Source of the DNA: Porphyridium purpureum
Lineage: Eukaryota > Rhodophyta > Bangiophyceae > Porphyridiales > Porphyridiaceae
Reading direction: 5' to 3'
Length of the DNA stretch: 64,000 bases
NCBI GenBank assembly: GCA_008690995.1
Contig: VRMN01000001.1
Span: 5,084,001-5,148,000 of the forward strand
The position numbers were made by a program, and so were the translations under genes. Position 1 is the first letter of the stretch. Each line of letters begins with the position of its first letter. Shown here one piece after another: positions 9,018 through 21,350 of this stretch. A model generated the notes under the pieces. The model worked only from the letters and a program-made list of their open reading frames with translations. It made no database searches and was not told where the DNA came from.

Positions 9018-9205
9018 GCCGCGTGCGCAACACGCAGTGCGCGTGGACTGTGGTGGCAGTCTTGCGTGGCGGTGGCGAGAAAGCAGCGCACCGTACCAAG
9101 CGAAACTCCTGCCGCGTGCGCAGCACGCAGTGCGCGTGGACTGTGGTGCGCAGTCTTGCGTGGCGGTGGCGAGAAAGAAAGCGCACCGTACCAAGCGAAA
9201 CTCCT
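9018..9205. repeat. 93-bp tandem duplication
   Basis: A unit beginning GCCGCGTGCGC and ending CGAAACTCCT occurs twice in direct succession (9018-9110 and 9111-9205), with few substitutions and small indels. It lies in a gene-poor stretch just right of the transposon. I see no gene over it. Confidence 0.9.
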
Positions 9206-11171
9206 GAACCGATGTCGCTTCGTGATTCAAGCGCAGCAGGACAATTCAGCACAGCGCCATGAAGTACACAGAAACCCAGCTTTGCAGCGAAAATCATCTG
9301 CAGCGCGGGGGTTGAGCGCTGCGCCCATGGCGTCACCGTTGTGCGTGAATTATCCCTACACCTCTTTCATGTGGCCTCCACAATTTTGGCTTCAGCCGAG
9401 CAGGATGCTCCAGTTGAGTCGTTCGGCGCGACGTGACAGGGCAATAAGCTGGTGCGGCCGGACAACATGTGATGCTACATCTTCAGATTTCAGAAATGAG
9501 GGCCGAACCAGGACCAGGCGACGCCCCATGAAGCATTTGTCCCGTGAGTAAGGCCCTGGAGAAGAGAAGCCTATGTAGTCATCGTTCAGGCGTGTGCCCA
9601 CGCGAACAACACGGCTATCTGTGGCAGCCTTCATAAATCGCGGGCTGGAGTGATGAGAAAACATTCCACGGGACGAGGGTGGCTTGCGACCTGAAAAGCG
9701 AGTTGAGGAACACTTGTGGGAGTAACCGTGCTATCCCTGCCATATTCAAGTAGAGTTGCTCGAGCACGATGCCGCAGCCTTCTGTATTTTGCCCTTGTGT
9801 TGCTTTCTTTGGAAGCATGTCACGGATGACCCCAGCATTTTGCGAGGGCCACTCCAACGTGGTGCTAGTCGCATGGGCTGCGACAGACCATATTCTTGAA
9901 CTGAATTCCGCGCCGACGCGCGGCAGCTTTGGAAGACCTTCTTCCAACTCAGTCAGGCTAAAGGTAAGAGCAAGCGGAGAGCATGTGACAGAATACCGAG
10001 GATTCCTGGCAATGATGCCAACGTCAGCTATTTGCTAGCTGCAGGGTTTGTCAAAAAAAAAGTTGTAAAACATTTTGCTGGTGCCGTCACTGCTCCGCCT
10101 CAAGACATTGCTGCCGAGGGCGTGGTAGCAGTCGATCCTAGTCGTGTTGCGTTTGCCAACTGCACTTAGAGGGCCAGATGATAGGAATGAGACTCCTGCA
10201 TTTGCATGCTATGACGACAAGGAGTACCATCAGGCAATTTGTGTTCGGCAAGCTCGCGTCAAACGCATGCAATGGATTAGCTGAGCAAACCTGTTCAGAG
10301 CTTTGAAACAGCTGCCGAGCACCACGACCCTAAGTGTCGTGTTGGTGTTTGCGCACATCTCGCACTTGCTTATGACGCTGGACAGGTTGCTGCAGCTGAG
10401 TAGCGAGTGACGTATGACATTTGCCAGCGCATCACAACTTGAGTCAATGCAAGTGATACAAGACCTGGACCAGTATCTTTTGGAGCCGGTACTTCCAGTA
10501 TCTGTATTGACGGTCACTGCGAAGACCGTGTGAAGTGCGCAAGGCGCCGAGGAGGGGAGGCATTGAAGTGTGTGATGTAGTCGAAGATTACAGTAGGCAG
10601 GACTGCAAGTGCCGTCACAACGAAGCAGTGCCCATTTTACAGTGCAGAAGAAAGGGACGGCATTCTTTGTGCGCAACGTTGTGCGTAAAACAACAATAAT
10701 AACAATATGCAAGTGCACGACACTGACTTGCGATACTCATGCCGCACTGAATATTCTGTTATGTCTCTCCGGCGTCCTTGCGTGGCAGTAAACCGGAAGT
10801 ATCCCGCACGTACGTCTCAAAACAGAACGCGCGTTGTGCCGTGCGGTCTCTATTGCCCAACCGTGAAGCGGTCCAAGCTGACACGTGCGATGCACCACCG
10901 CGGTCTCCTTCCATGTATGCCGTGCATCTGCAGGCGGATGCTCGAAGCCCGGAGACGGGCCCACGCTTCGGCAACGTTTGCAGCGGCGGCATGCGTCATG
11001 CTTGTGTGCGAGCTGCGCGCCTCACAACATTGAATGTGCAGTGCCTACGTCGGGTCGACTTTGATTTATTTTGTTGCGGGGAAACGCGTGACAAACAGCG
11101 GGCGGGAGGCGGACGTGCGCGGGGCATAGGGACGCGACGACGAGACACAAGCCAGTTCGGAGCCGCAAAAA
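9206..11171. pseudogene. Gene-poor stretch with interrupted coding-like tracts
   Basis: No intact gene is recognised. Between about 9300 and 10700 several + strand tracts have strongly protein-like composition but lie in different frames. Examples are one with FRADARQLWKTFFQLSQAKG near 9905-9965 that continues through NDANVSYLLAAGF, one with ACYDDKEYHQAICVRQARV near 10215-10260, and one with SFETAAEHHDPKCRVGVCAH near 10290-10355. They may be one decayed or intron-split gene, or remains of a mobile element; I cannot name the family. The segment from 10700 to 11171 is probably the zinc-ribbon gene's upstream region, with no clear motif. Confidence 0.35.
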
Positions 11172-11942
11172 ATGGCGCGGAACAAGCGCGCAAAAGAGCA
11201 GGAGCGCGGAGATGAGGTGCGGAAGAGACTAGGCTTTGAAGGCGGTGAGCAGGATGCGGGCGAGGGGGCGAAGCAGAACGATGGGCAACCGGTGTTGGTG
11301 GTTGAAGCGCCTCTCGCAGCGTCGGAAAGTCTGCCCGAGCAACTGGCAGGGGCTGGGATGGAGGAGGTCGTGGATGTCAGTGTGAAGATGAAGGAGGAGC
11401 AGGGCGGAGAACCGACTGTTCAAATGGCTGTGACGATGCCCACCACCATGCCGAAAACGGCGCTGCAGCGACAGGACCAAGTCGGCATGGATGCCAGGAG
11501 CGATGAAGAGGAAGGGGCCGGTGACAAAGAGGAAGAGCTGGAACCCGAAGCGGAAACAGAAGCAGAGCAAGGAAATGAACAAGATCAGGACTCGAACCTC
11601 AACGCACCGGCGATGCCCAGAAAGCGGTCACAGGGCTTCAAAGTTTGTCCGTCGTGCAAATATCACAATGCGGTGGCGGTGGCCGAGTGCCGCGAATGCA
11701 ACCATGTGTTTTACGTCAAGAAGGGGCTTCAGATTGCAAAGCGTGAGTGTCCGCAGTGCCAATGGTCCAACAAGGTGACGTCGAAGACATGTAGGAGTTG
11801 CGGCTTTTCGTTTAGGCAGCAAACGGAGCAGAAAAAAGCGATTCACAAAAGTCTAGCGAAAGCTATCAAGGATGGTGCCAAGCCAGGCTCCAATACTGCC
11901 CCGCAGTATTACCAGCTTGGGCCTGCCTTCAATGGACTGTGA
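11172..11942 (+). CDS. Twin zinc-ribbon protein with acidic N-terminus
   Basis: A 256-residue protein from ATG 11172 (AAAAATGG context). The first 150 residues are polar and highly acidic, with Glu/Asp runs near 110-140. Two similar four-cysteine ribbons follow: C159/C162 with C173/C176 (VCPSCKYHN ... ECRECNHVF) and C193/C196 with C207/C210 (ECPQCQWSN ... TCRSCGFSF). Each resembles small rubredoxin-knuckle ribbons of the UPF0547 or RanBP2 type, which bind one zinc each and often contact RNA, DNA or ubiquitin. Basic residues flank both ribbons (GLQIAKRE, EQKKAIHKSLAKA), which fits nucleic-acid binding. The function is not known. It is tail-to-tail with the giant gene, with under 90 bp between stops. 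Confidence 0.8.
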   Translation: MARNKRAKEQERGDEVRKRLGFEGGEQDAGEGAKQNDGQPVLVVEAPLAASESLPEQLAGAGMEEVVDVSVKMKEEQGGEPTVQMAVTMPTTMPKTALQRQDQVGMDARSDEEEGAGDKEEELEPEAETEAEQGNEQDQDSNLNAPAMPRKRSQGFKVCPSCKYHNAVAVAECRECNHVFYVKKGLQIAKRECPQCQWSNKVTSKTCRSCGFSFRQQTEQKKAIHKSLAKAIKDGAKPGSNTAPQYYQLGPAFNGL

Positions 11943-12028
11943 CACTCTATATTTAAAACAGGAATCGTTGTCCGCATGCTAAACAACTTGGTCATTCTAA
12001 AAAGTTGACTTACGCAAAGCACGTCCCC

Positions 12029-15000
12029 TCAAGGAGCTTGAATAGTACCTGAGAACTGAGCGACCATAGCAAGCGTTTCACTGCGCACTTTTGGAGAGCA
12101 CTTGGCGTCTTCCACGATGTGCTTGAGCAAAGACGAAAGCCCAAGTCTTTCTCTCTGCTCAAAATCACGGATGCTTGTTATGGCTGATTCGCGAACATAG
12201 TAAATTTCGTACGCCATCGAGCGCTGGGCGTACGTACTGAGAAGCTCAAGTCTCGTTCTGTGAAGTGAAATGGCTGCGTCACCCAGCCCGCTCATGAGCG
12301 ACGAGGGATGGCTCTGCTGTGTTTGAGAACCCCGGCCAGGATATATTTTCTCGTACTTCTCCCTGACATGCTTCTCGCCCTCAAAACCCCGCGCAACCAG
12401 CCGGTCAAACTCCTCGAGACATCTATCAAAACTCATGGAGCCAACGTCCGACAGCTTCACGGAGTCTGGTAACACGAACAGTGGGGAGCTGAGCCGCTCG
12501 AGCAGTCCAGCAAACTGCGCTTGCAAGTCACGGATAGGATCAAGTAGGCGCGTCTCTTGCTCCAGAGTGATATGCCTGAGCGCCACGAAATCGTTCCACA
12601 GTAGATCGATTGGATACATGGGCAGCTGCACATCCATATGCCGCTGCGTGCCGCAGCTATTAGGAGTTGCAAGGAGCACGGCGTCCGGTCCGCTGATACC
12701 CCAACGCAGTACCTGGCGTTCCATGGTGAGAGCGTATATGATCTGATTAACAGGATCGTACGCTATACGGCTCGTGCTCAGCGTCATCTTTTTCATCTTC
12801 ACGCTTGCATGCCTCAGTTGCTTTGATTTACCTGCGGCAACACCGCCGATGGCGTGACTCTGGATTTTGAACGAGCGCTTGAGCACGGTGCGCTGCGAGC
12901 TGACCGGCGAGACGCGTAGCACCTCTACAGAACCGTGCGACCCACCAATCAGCAGCATATTAGCAGACGGGCACACAGTGCAGCGATTTAAAAAGTCGAT
13001 CGTACTTAGACAAAAGCCCTTTGACGACGTCGTCTCGCTGCCGCAGATGCTTCCGTCCACGCTGTTGAAACACGAAACCATCGAGCCTCTCTGTCCCGCG
13101 GATAATGTCACTACGACGCTACCTTCGAAAAGGAGCACGAGGCCGAGAAGGCTTGAAGCCGACACCAAAAACGTGCTCATTTCGCTCACCGCAATGTTCG
13201 AGCCTTGGTTCTCGACCCGCACGCAGCGCACGTAGCCGTCCGAATAGCCTATGCACACGGTGGACACGTGCGGTGTTGCCTCAATCCATGCACTGGCAAC
13301 GTGCTCAACACGTGCTGTCAGATGTTCCGCGCGCGGCAAAATCTGACAATGCGACTCGAAGCTCAATCTGCTCGCCATACTTGCAACGCCATGCGAGAAG
13401 CCCACCAAGAAAATGTCCGAATTCTCGCCCACGAAGCAGATACTTGTCACGCGTACGCCGTTAGCACGGTCCGCGTCCGACAAAAGGTCCACGCTACGGA
13501 TGCTGCCGCGTACCGTATTGACCGCATACACCGTACCCATACTAGATACAGCCCACAGCTCGTCTTCCAGCTGCAACATCATTCCGGCAACCAGCGATCC
13601 CTGTGGCTCAATTAGTATGTCCAGTATCCTCTGCTGCCCTCCACTGCTGTAGACCACCAAGGAGGTGCGCGACAGCACAACTACTTCGCCACGGTGAAAA
13701 TGCACGGCTACCAGTACCGGATCACTGTCCAGATCGGCCAGATTTGTCAATTGCGTGCTGCTCTGGCAAGACGGACGCGAAACCAGGTCGCGATTCTGGC
13801 GAGGCATGAGATTCCCGCCAACAGTACATGAGCTCCATCCACGCGCCAAATTCGAAGAAAACTCCCCGCCGCCTGCCGCTGTCATGCCGCGTCCACCGAC
13901 GGGAACCAACAGCGAACTGCGCATTATTGACGGGCCAGAGGCTCCAGATGCGCCGGAAAACTCCTCATGAGTGAGCAGCCTGCCTGTTTCATTCCGGCCG
14001 GTAAACTTGGTGTAAGTACGTGCGTATAATTCCGAATCGAAGTCGCTCGTTGCTGATGAACGTACACTGTCCGAGCAAGTAACGGCATGCTGAGGTCCAG
14101 GAATCTGCTTCGTCATGTGATTCAGCTCCTGCGGTTCCGAGCGAGGCGATAAAATAGACTTGCCTCGCGGACTGATCAAGCTATGTGGTGCCGCCCTTGA
14201 CACGGAGTGTTGATATTGTTTTGCACGATCAGTCACCGAGCGCTCCCCACCCTTTGCGTCCCTAGGGCTGAAGACCAAGACGGGAGCTGCTTCGACGCCG
14301 GTCTTTCGAGTGCGAGATCGATTCGGAATCGCTGTACCACTCCGTGACGTCGAGCTGTAGCGCTCTTGCGTTTTGCTTCTGGTCAATGAACGCTGTACAC
14401 TGTCCAGTTGTGGATCACTTTTGCCCTCTGCAAACGCGCTCGCCTCTTTTTTCTTCTTCATTTGATGCGTGTGGTCTTCATCATTCAGCTTGTCTTTGAG
14501 CGACAATTTGGACGTGTCCATTTGCGAACCCGTATTCACCTCTTGAACTTCCTTCGACGTCTCCGCACGCAATATGGTCGACGACGCAATGTACTGGCGC
14601 CCCCACATCCCAGAAAAATCAGAATCTTCAGGAGGCGGTTGCCTGGACGCTTGCGTATGACTCTTGCCAAGTTGCTTGCCGTACCGCTGGGATATGATCA
14701 AGTTCTGCACCGACCTCTCGGGCAGGCGGAAGGGATACCGAAGGCAGCGACATGTACTGCGCGCTGCGTGAAGGTCCTTCGAACTGAATGTTGCTTCGTT
14801 GGCCACCCGCACGTAGTCGGATAATCCAATTGAACTATCCCCGTTCGGTGGCTCAAAAGTTCTGGACACGCTTGCTGAAAGGCCGCCGAGCGCGTCAAAT
14901 TCAGATGCAGTAGTCATCACCGTGTCCACGCGTTCGCGAGAAAATGCTGCATTGCGCATGTCCTGCTCCAAAATGGGCTGATCCGACCCAAAGCTTCCTT

Positions 15001-18000
15001 TCTGCTGAAGTTGCGCTGAGTGCGTCGATTGCCGCATCAACGCCGCTTTGGGCGAATTATCAGAGGCCAGGAAGCCAGTGCCTGTTGCCTTTCTGCTGGC
15101 AATTTCATCCGCGCGTGGTGAAGTCAGCTTGTGCTTCCCCGGACGAGGAGACCAATTTGCCGTTACGGTTTCTTCGAGCACCCGCATTCGAACCTGCGTG
15201 CTCTCGATTGCGGCAGCTTGTCGCTTGCTCTCCTCTGCTTCCGGTGGTGAAACTAGAGTGTGAAATGGCTCCTTACTCCTTTTTTCATGCTTTTGTTGCG
15301 CCCTGGGTGACGCGACGCTCGTCGACAACACCACATGCTCGTCAGCGTCGAAGTCACGCAGCCCTGATTTAAAGTCAAAGTCGTCCAAGTCGCTAAAATC
15401 AAGCTCTTCTAGCCGAGCTATGGATTTCTTGGCCGCTTTTTTCTTCACAGCATGCGAGTCCCTTACCTTCATGTCTTTGACCTTTTTCTGGCGATGAGAG
15501 ACTGGCGCCACTTTTGGGCTCGAAGGCGGCAGTTCTGTTTCCCGCGGGCTCATGTTTTTTGGTGATGAAGACGAAAAGTGCACTGACGATGTACTGAGGC
15601 GCGAAGATTGTTTCTTCGTGCTTTCAACTGGTTTCTTGTTCCTCTCCAACAACGTGGATGAAGCTTCTGCATCTTCCATAGACGCCGTACCCGTCTGAAT
15701 CCCAATCGATGCAAATTGCTTCGCTACTCTACGTCCTTGCACTCTCGCTGGTTCACTGTGATTCTCATGATCTGCCACTGTGCCTACTGATCTATGATCC
15801 GATTTTTCGTGTTTCGTGACGACAGATTCCTCCACCTCTGTCACCTCACCATCTCGCGAAAAGCTGATTGTTTCAGTGAAGATCTCCTCTTCCCTCTCTG
15901 CCGCCGCCATGTCACTCAGCAACTCCATTTCAACGACCGGCAAATTCAAAAACTCCGTCATTTCTCGTGCCAAGCCAGGCAATACAATGGCTCTCCGTTC
16001 TTCTGGCCGGAAAGCAACTTCGCCTTCTTTCGATTCGTCCAAACTCAAGGTTTCAGCCATTTGGTCTTCAATCTCCGACTGCTCATCAGACTCTGTCGGA
16101 ATCAGAAACTCCTGACAGATCTCTGCATCGTAAAAGGATGCTGCTCGACTTGAAGACACCTGAAAATCGCTGCCACTATTTTTGGTTTCATCCGATCTTC
16201 CTCTGAGATTGCTCCAGGTATCCGCGTTTGATCCTGCACTGGAGTGTGTCTCAGAAGCAAACTCCTCCTCAAGGCGAGCGCCCGGCTCCACGTTCTCCGT
16301 ACGTGCAAAGACTGCTTCAAACTCCATAACATCAACCAACTCCTCAACTTCTTTCAAAACTTCTTCAAACGGAACGGACGTTGGTCGGCTTACGCCGTTT
16401 GCACCGACGACCAGATCATCCTCCTCCACAACTTTAACATAGGGTTCCTCTTTTCCGTCTTTGACAATTGAAGCGTTTTCATCCCCGGCCAGCTCATTCA
16501 AGTGCTCAACAACTGAAAGCCCTTCTGGGCTCGATCCTTCACTTGCCGCGTCGCGCCACGCAGACAAAATGCTTTCCGCATCGCGCGTTGATGCCCCTGG
16601 CGACGGAGAAGAGACTTCACGCTGAAGAACCTGAAACTGGAGCGCTGGATCGGGACAATGTATGTTGTGATCAATCTGTAAAGTTTGAATCCATAAATCA
16701 AAGTTCGACTCTGTGCGCGTCCGTTCCAGACCTCCTTCTGCTCTAAGGCCATTCTCCATGGTGATCAAAGTACGCCACGCGAGCAATTCTTCCGGCTCCT
16801 TCTCGTGCGCCTCCAAAACAAGAGGATCCATACTTTCACCTGATACGTGAGCCTCTGTGTGGGCATTAAGATCTTCAAGCACACCGTCAACCCACTTGAT
16901 ATATTCACGCTCAAAGTGGGAATCGCAGGCGTCCGCTGCCGGCTCTCTCGGTACCCGATGTGAGATCGGACAAGTGTCCGAAGTGGCCATGGCATCCAGC
17001 CACAATGCGTACAGAGCCCGCGACAGTTCATCATTGCACAAGGCTATTCGCTGGGCTTCGCGGTCCATATGTAGCCACCGGTCATACGAAGGCTGCGGGA
17101 AGTCTGCCAAGTGCTCTTTTTCTTTCTCGCGCACACTGAGATTCTCGTGAATACCGATCGCAGCCGCGCGTACGAGAACACCTTGCACATCTGCCGTATA
17201 GGCTGGTGGCCACGGATCCCAGTCTCCGTTCTTCTGCAGCAAACATCCATTGAGGAGAAGATCTATGTCATTCAACCATATTCGCGCTTCAAAGCTGAAC
17301 TTGTCATCACCAGCAGCTCCTTCAATTTCAGCATTCAAGCCGGTTTCTATATTTCCATCCAAATTACGCCATTGCCGGTAAATGCTAGGCCCACGCGATA
17401 AATCCATTCCCTCGTCATGCAGCCGTTTTGTGGCAATGCTGTTCGCGGCACGAGCGTGCAGCTGCAGATCTTCGGTGAGATTGCAAATGTGGTTAAGCCA
17501 TTGCAGCATATCTACTTCGCGCGCCAACACGCTCGAGTTCCAGCTCATCGCAGTCCACTCTTTAACCAGCCGGGCTGTCTCCGCGTCCTCTGCGTCCGTG
17601 GCTGCGCCACAAGCCACCTTGCTCCACTCGTCAAAGTGTATCGTGCAAATATCTCGCCGCACATGTACCACAGGGCTCGGTTTCGCCGACGCAATGTTCA
17701 ACCCACCACCAGTTTCTCCCGCGGCGAGATAGCGTATTCTCTCGTCGTTCACGTGCTGTTCCCATCGGTCTGAGCGGAAGCCGCGTTCACGGGCCAAACT
17801 TGGAGAAACGCTCGAGAGCCACCATGCAAGCATAGACTCTAAAGTAGCTCCGGCAGACTCATTCGACATCCAAGTGAGCGTACTGGCCCACAAGTCGTAC
17901 AGCTTGGACACAACCTTTGGCTCTTCAGAATCATCAAAGGTAAAATCTCGACAGGTACCAGCGCTTGCTTCCTCACACCCCTTCCATTCAATCAAGAGAC

Positions 18001-20497
18001 GAGATGCTAATTCCCCATTTCGTTGTTCATTCACGGCTTCACCGAGCGGCACACCTTTCAAACCAGGCGTGCCGCGCAGTGGCCATTGAATACGGTCTGC
18101 GATCGATGCATTTTGCTCAAGCTCAGCTGCAGCTCTGCCGAGATGCCTCACAAAGCCTTGCCCACGCGCCACCGCATCCTGCGGGATTTCGCTCCATGCA
18201 GACTGCGCAACGCGGGCCGGCCATGAGAGAGGTGATGAAGCGCAAAATAATAAAAGTGCATGTGTTTCTTGCCAGAGCGAAACAAGCTGGTCCGAGCTTA
18301 ACACCTTGTCTTCAGGCAACATTAAAAAATGAACATCTTCGTCGCCAACAATTTGCTTTCCATCATCAGCAACCTGAAGTTCCTCGCAAAGCCTTTCACA
18401 AGGCGCAACCATGCATTCCTTCCAACGTCGCACAAGCGCGTCCGCATGCACACAGGTGTCGGCTCCGTGCCCCTCCAAAGCATTGAAAGGCTCTCCCTTC
18501 GAAATATGCGTGCGTCGCTTCCGTGCCGGGAATGCGTCAACCGTCTTTGTCCATTCGGCCAGCCACTGGCGACAAATCTCGGCGCGCAACCACAATAGGT
18601 GTGCACGCTGTGCAACTTCTGCCCACTCTGCATATTGAACAACTGTCTCCTCCGGATCAAAGTCAATGCGACTTAACGCAATAGGCGCCAATGCACACCC
18701 GTTCGAAAGCATGCCTGCCTGTTTCTTCTCTTGGTCCAGCACGCGGCGCCGCTCGGCACGTAGATACTCTTCCCACTTGTCCACAAAGAAGCCGCACTCC
18801 GTCGCGAGACTGGGCCGGACACTGGACAACCACCATGCGAATGCGGACAGACTTGTGGATTTCCATGAAGGCGCACTATCACCCGACACCCATTTCAAGG
18901 TGTTCATCCACAGGTCATACGAGTCACTGTCGACAGAATCTCGCTTTTCTTGTGAGCCGCCATAAGCAATGAGCTGGACCTCAGGCTCCATACTTTCGCA
19001 TCGTCCCCACGCGCTCAGCAATCGGGTTACCGCAGCAATAGACTCTTCGACTCCTTCCACAGGTTCCTCTGGCTTGCGGGTCTTTGACAGTGACAAGGGC
19101 GGCCACTGTATACTGTCTGCCAAGTGCGTGCTGCGCTCAATTTCGACTGCTCCTCGACCAGCAGCAGAACTCGAGGGTCGATGATGTTCTTGCTGTGTCC
19201 AACATCGCACCTCATCGTCCCCCGAAGGGAAAACGGTATCTTGAGATGTCAGCTTCCAAGCGGATAATAAATAATTTGATAAAGCGCCACGATCTCCTAC
19301 CTCTTTCAAAGTGTCTGACAAAGACCTGATGCAGGGGGTGAATCGAATGCTCACAGTACTTGCTCTTTCCGTCCAGTCAACCGAGTGAAACACACGGTTC
19401 GTACTGCTCCTGCCTGTGGCCACACATCGACAAAGGCTGGCATGTAATTTGCCTCGCTGCAGTCGTCATGCCTCGAACCGGCCAGTTCTCTTCCACGCCC
19501 GCTCATAGTCACTTCATGGTTCTCACGGTCAAACGGGACATCCACCGCGTACGCTCGCCATTCATCCATCCAGCGCTGAGCGATACCTGCTCGTAGCCAG
19601 AGAAGAAACGAGCTAAGTGCATGTTGGACCCACTCAGCGTACAAACGCGTCGTCTCCGGAATCAACTAACACGTCGGCATCGCCTTTCGCCGTGCTCTCG
19701 CTCGTCGGAACCGACGCATCGCTTTCGACGCCCACGCTTGCAGCGCCTGCGGAAGCTTCGTGAGCATCCTGGAGCTCACACAGGCAATCATACCATTGAT
19801 GCGCATTGAATCCGTCGGATTTCTGCAGGTCAGCATCCACGCTCGACAGCCACCACGCAAGCAGTGAGCTGGATATGACAGGAGTCGCATGCGCGCGTGA
19901 ATTCAACAAGTATGTCAGAGCGTTCGCCCATAAGTCATGATCAGCAGCCATCGGGTCATTATTAGCTCTAGAGGAAGCCGATAGTGCCTCAGCTCCTATC
20001 GACGGCGAGAGGACCGTGTTGCTCATATCAATCCACTCTCGATGAAGGCAGAGTAGGAGCTGCTCTGCCTCTTCGGGACTGCTTTGACTTTCTAATGGAT
20101 GAGAATTTACAGATGACGACGTGGCCGCCGCGAATGGCCACTGAAAAGTATCTGTCTCGTTTGCCTTCCGCTGCAATTGCAATGCCGCGCGATCATGCGG
20201 TTCAGTATCCGCCCACCACAGTTCCTCACTTGCGGGATTACTCCCCAACACGGTCAAAACTGCAGGACCTTGCATCGCTCGCCTGGCTCTGTCTAGCCAG
20301 CCCATGAGTGCTTCATCCGCACTCAAGCCCAAGTCGCTTTCACGTACTGCAGCAGGCAGCTCGCACTGCTGATGCCGCTGCCGCTGAACGTGCGATTGGC
20401 GGCTCGCCATGGTGCGATTCCACTCGTGCAGCCACCCAGCACATATCGCTTGCCTCAGCGTCGCCGCTTGTGTTCGATCTCCGCTGTCGCTTGCCAT
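12029..20497 (-). CDS. Giant Trp-rich repeat protein with beta-propeller-like C-terminus
   Basis: The start is ATG 20497, directly preceded by an in-frame TAA two codons upstream. The N-terminal third contains three tandem units of about 340 residues. Each carries an xxIQWP/FQWP motif (near 20135, 19110, 18090), an LxxxW...LW...LxW stretch and a striking AWWLSSV motif followed by GF...W (near 19850, 18835, 17825). More degenerate Trp-rich segments continue to about 16500. A long Ser-, Glu- and Lys-rich disordered middle follows. From about 13800 down to 12600 the sequence has repeated beta-strand blocks typical of a WD40-like propeller, then a helical end. The frame changes twice, at about 19634-19680 (+1) and within 19351-19423. 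Repeat homology continues across both, so these are small introns or sequence indels, not gene boundaries. I do not recognise the family; a scaffold role is only a guess. Confidence 0.7.
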
Positions 20498-21350
20498 TCC
20501 TTAAACGGTTGAGGAGAATGCACCGCGTCCGCCCCACCTGACGGCTTCCGCATCAAAGCTCTGGACCGTATCTCGAGTCAGAGGCGCCCGCAACTCTGTC
20601 TTACGGCGAATGCACAAGAGTCATGCACCAGGGAAGTGCGTCGAACAAATTCCACGCACATCCACCTCGCGCGCCTGCTGCCACAGCAAGAACTCGCCTC
20701 TCTCGGCGGCTGACCACCCCAGTTCTTCCCCTTCAAACCCCTATGCAGACCTCGGCTGCACGATGCTTGCAAGCGCACGAGCACAAAGCACAACAGGGCA
20801 GCACGACGATGCACAGCCTTGCCATGCTCCGCGCACGTGGCAGTGTTTATGCACAGACCGCGGCGGCGTCACGAGCGAGGATGAGAACTCACGGCGTCCA
20901 CCAAAGCACTCACTGCTTGCACACGCCAAACGTGCTCTACAATCCCGACCACCATATCAGCATGAAGCATGCTCGCCACCATCCTCCTCCCCTTCCCCTT
21001 CGCTAATCGCAAAACTTCTGGATTTCTTGTCGTTTGACAATTGCCATCACAATGATCCAAAAATGGCGCTTGGACATGCAACTGTTTTTTAACCCACGCA
21101 GTTGTGCCAATTTCTCAATTTTCCGACGGAGGATTTCGGTTGTTGCTCGGGCTCGCTTGCGGTACAATTATTGCGCTGTACACTATTAAGAATGGGGCAA
21201 ATAATCATTCTCCCGTTGACCGCTTCACTGTAAGACCCGAAAACATCGCACTCAGCCGGCTTACAGACGTCAATTGGGTTGAAGGCGCCACAGGGTGTAC
21301 AGTGGGTGCACTCGCGGTCACTGTACGTTTTGAGAGAGAGAGGTCGCGAG
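20498..21350. other. Divergent intergenic region, giant gene / OTU protease
   Basis: 850 bp between divergent genes. Short ORFs on + (20610-21092) have His/Ser/Pro-rich, non-conserved translations, and I reject them as genes. No repeat or strong motif was seen. Confidence 0.5.

Noticed and set aside
8938-9336. 132-codon - strand ORF across the 93-bp duplication
   Set aside because: Its repeats simply reflect the DNA duplication; no family resemblance.
10230-10718. 162-codon - strand ORF
   Set aside because: Begins at GTG; the opposite strand has equally coding-like tracts, so support is poor.
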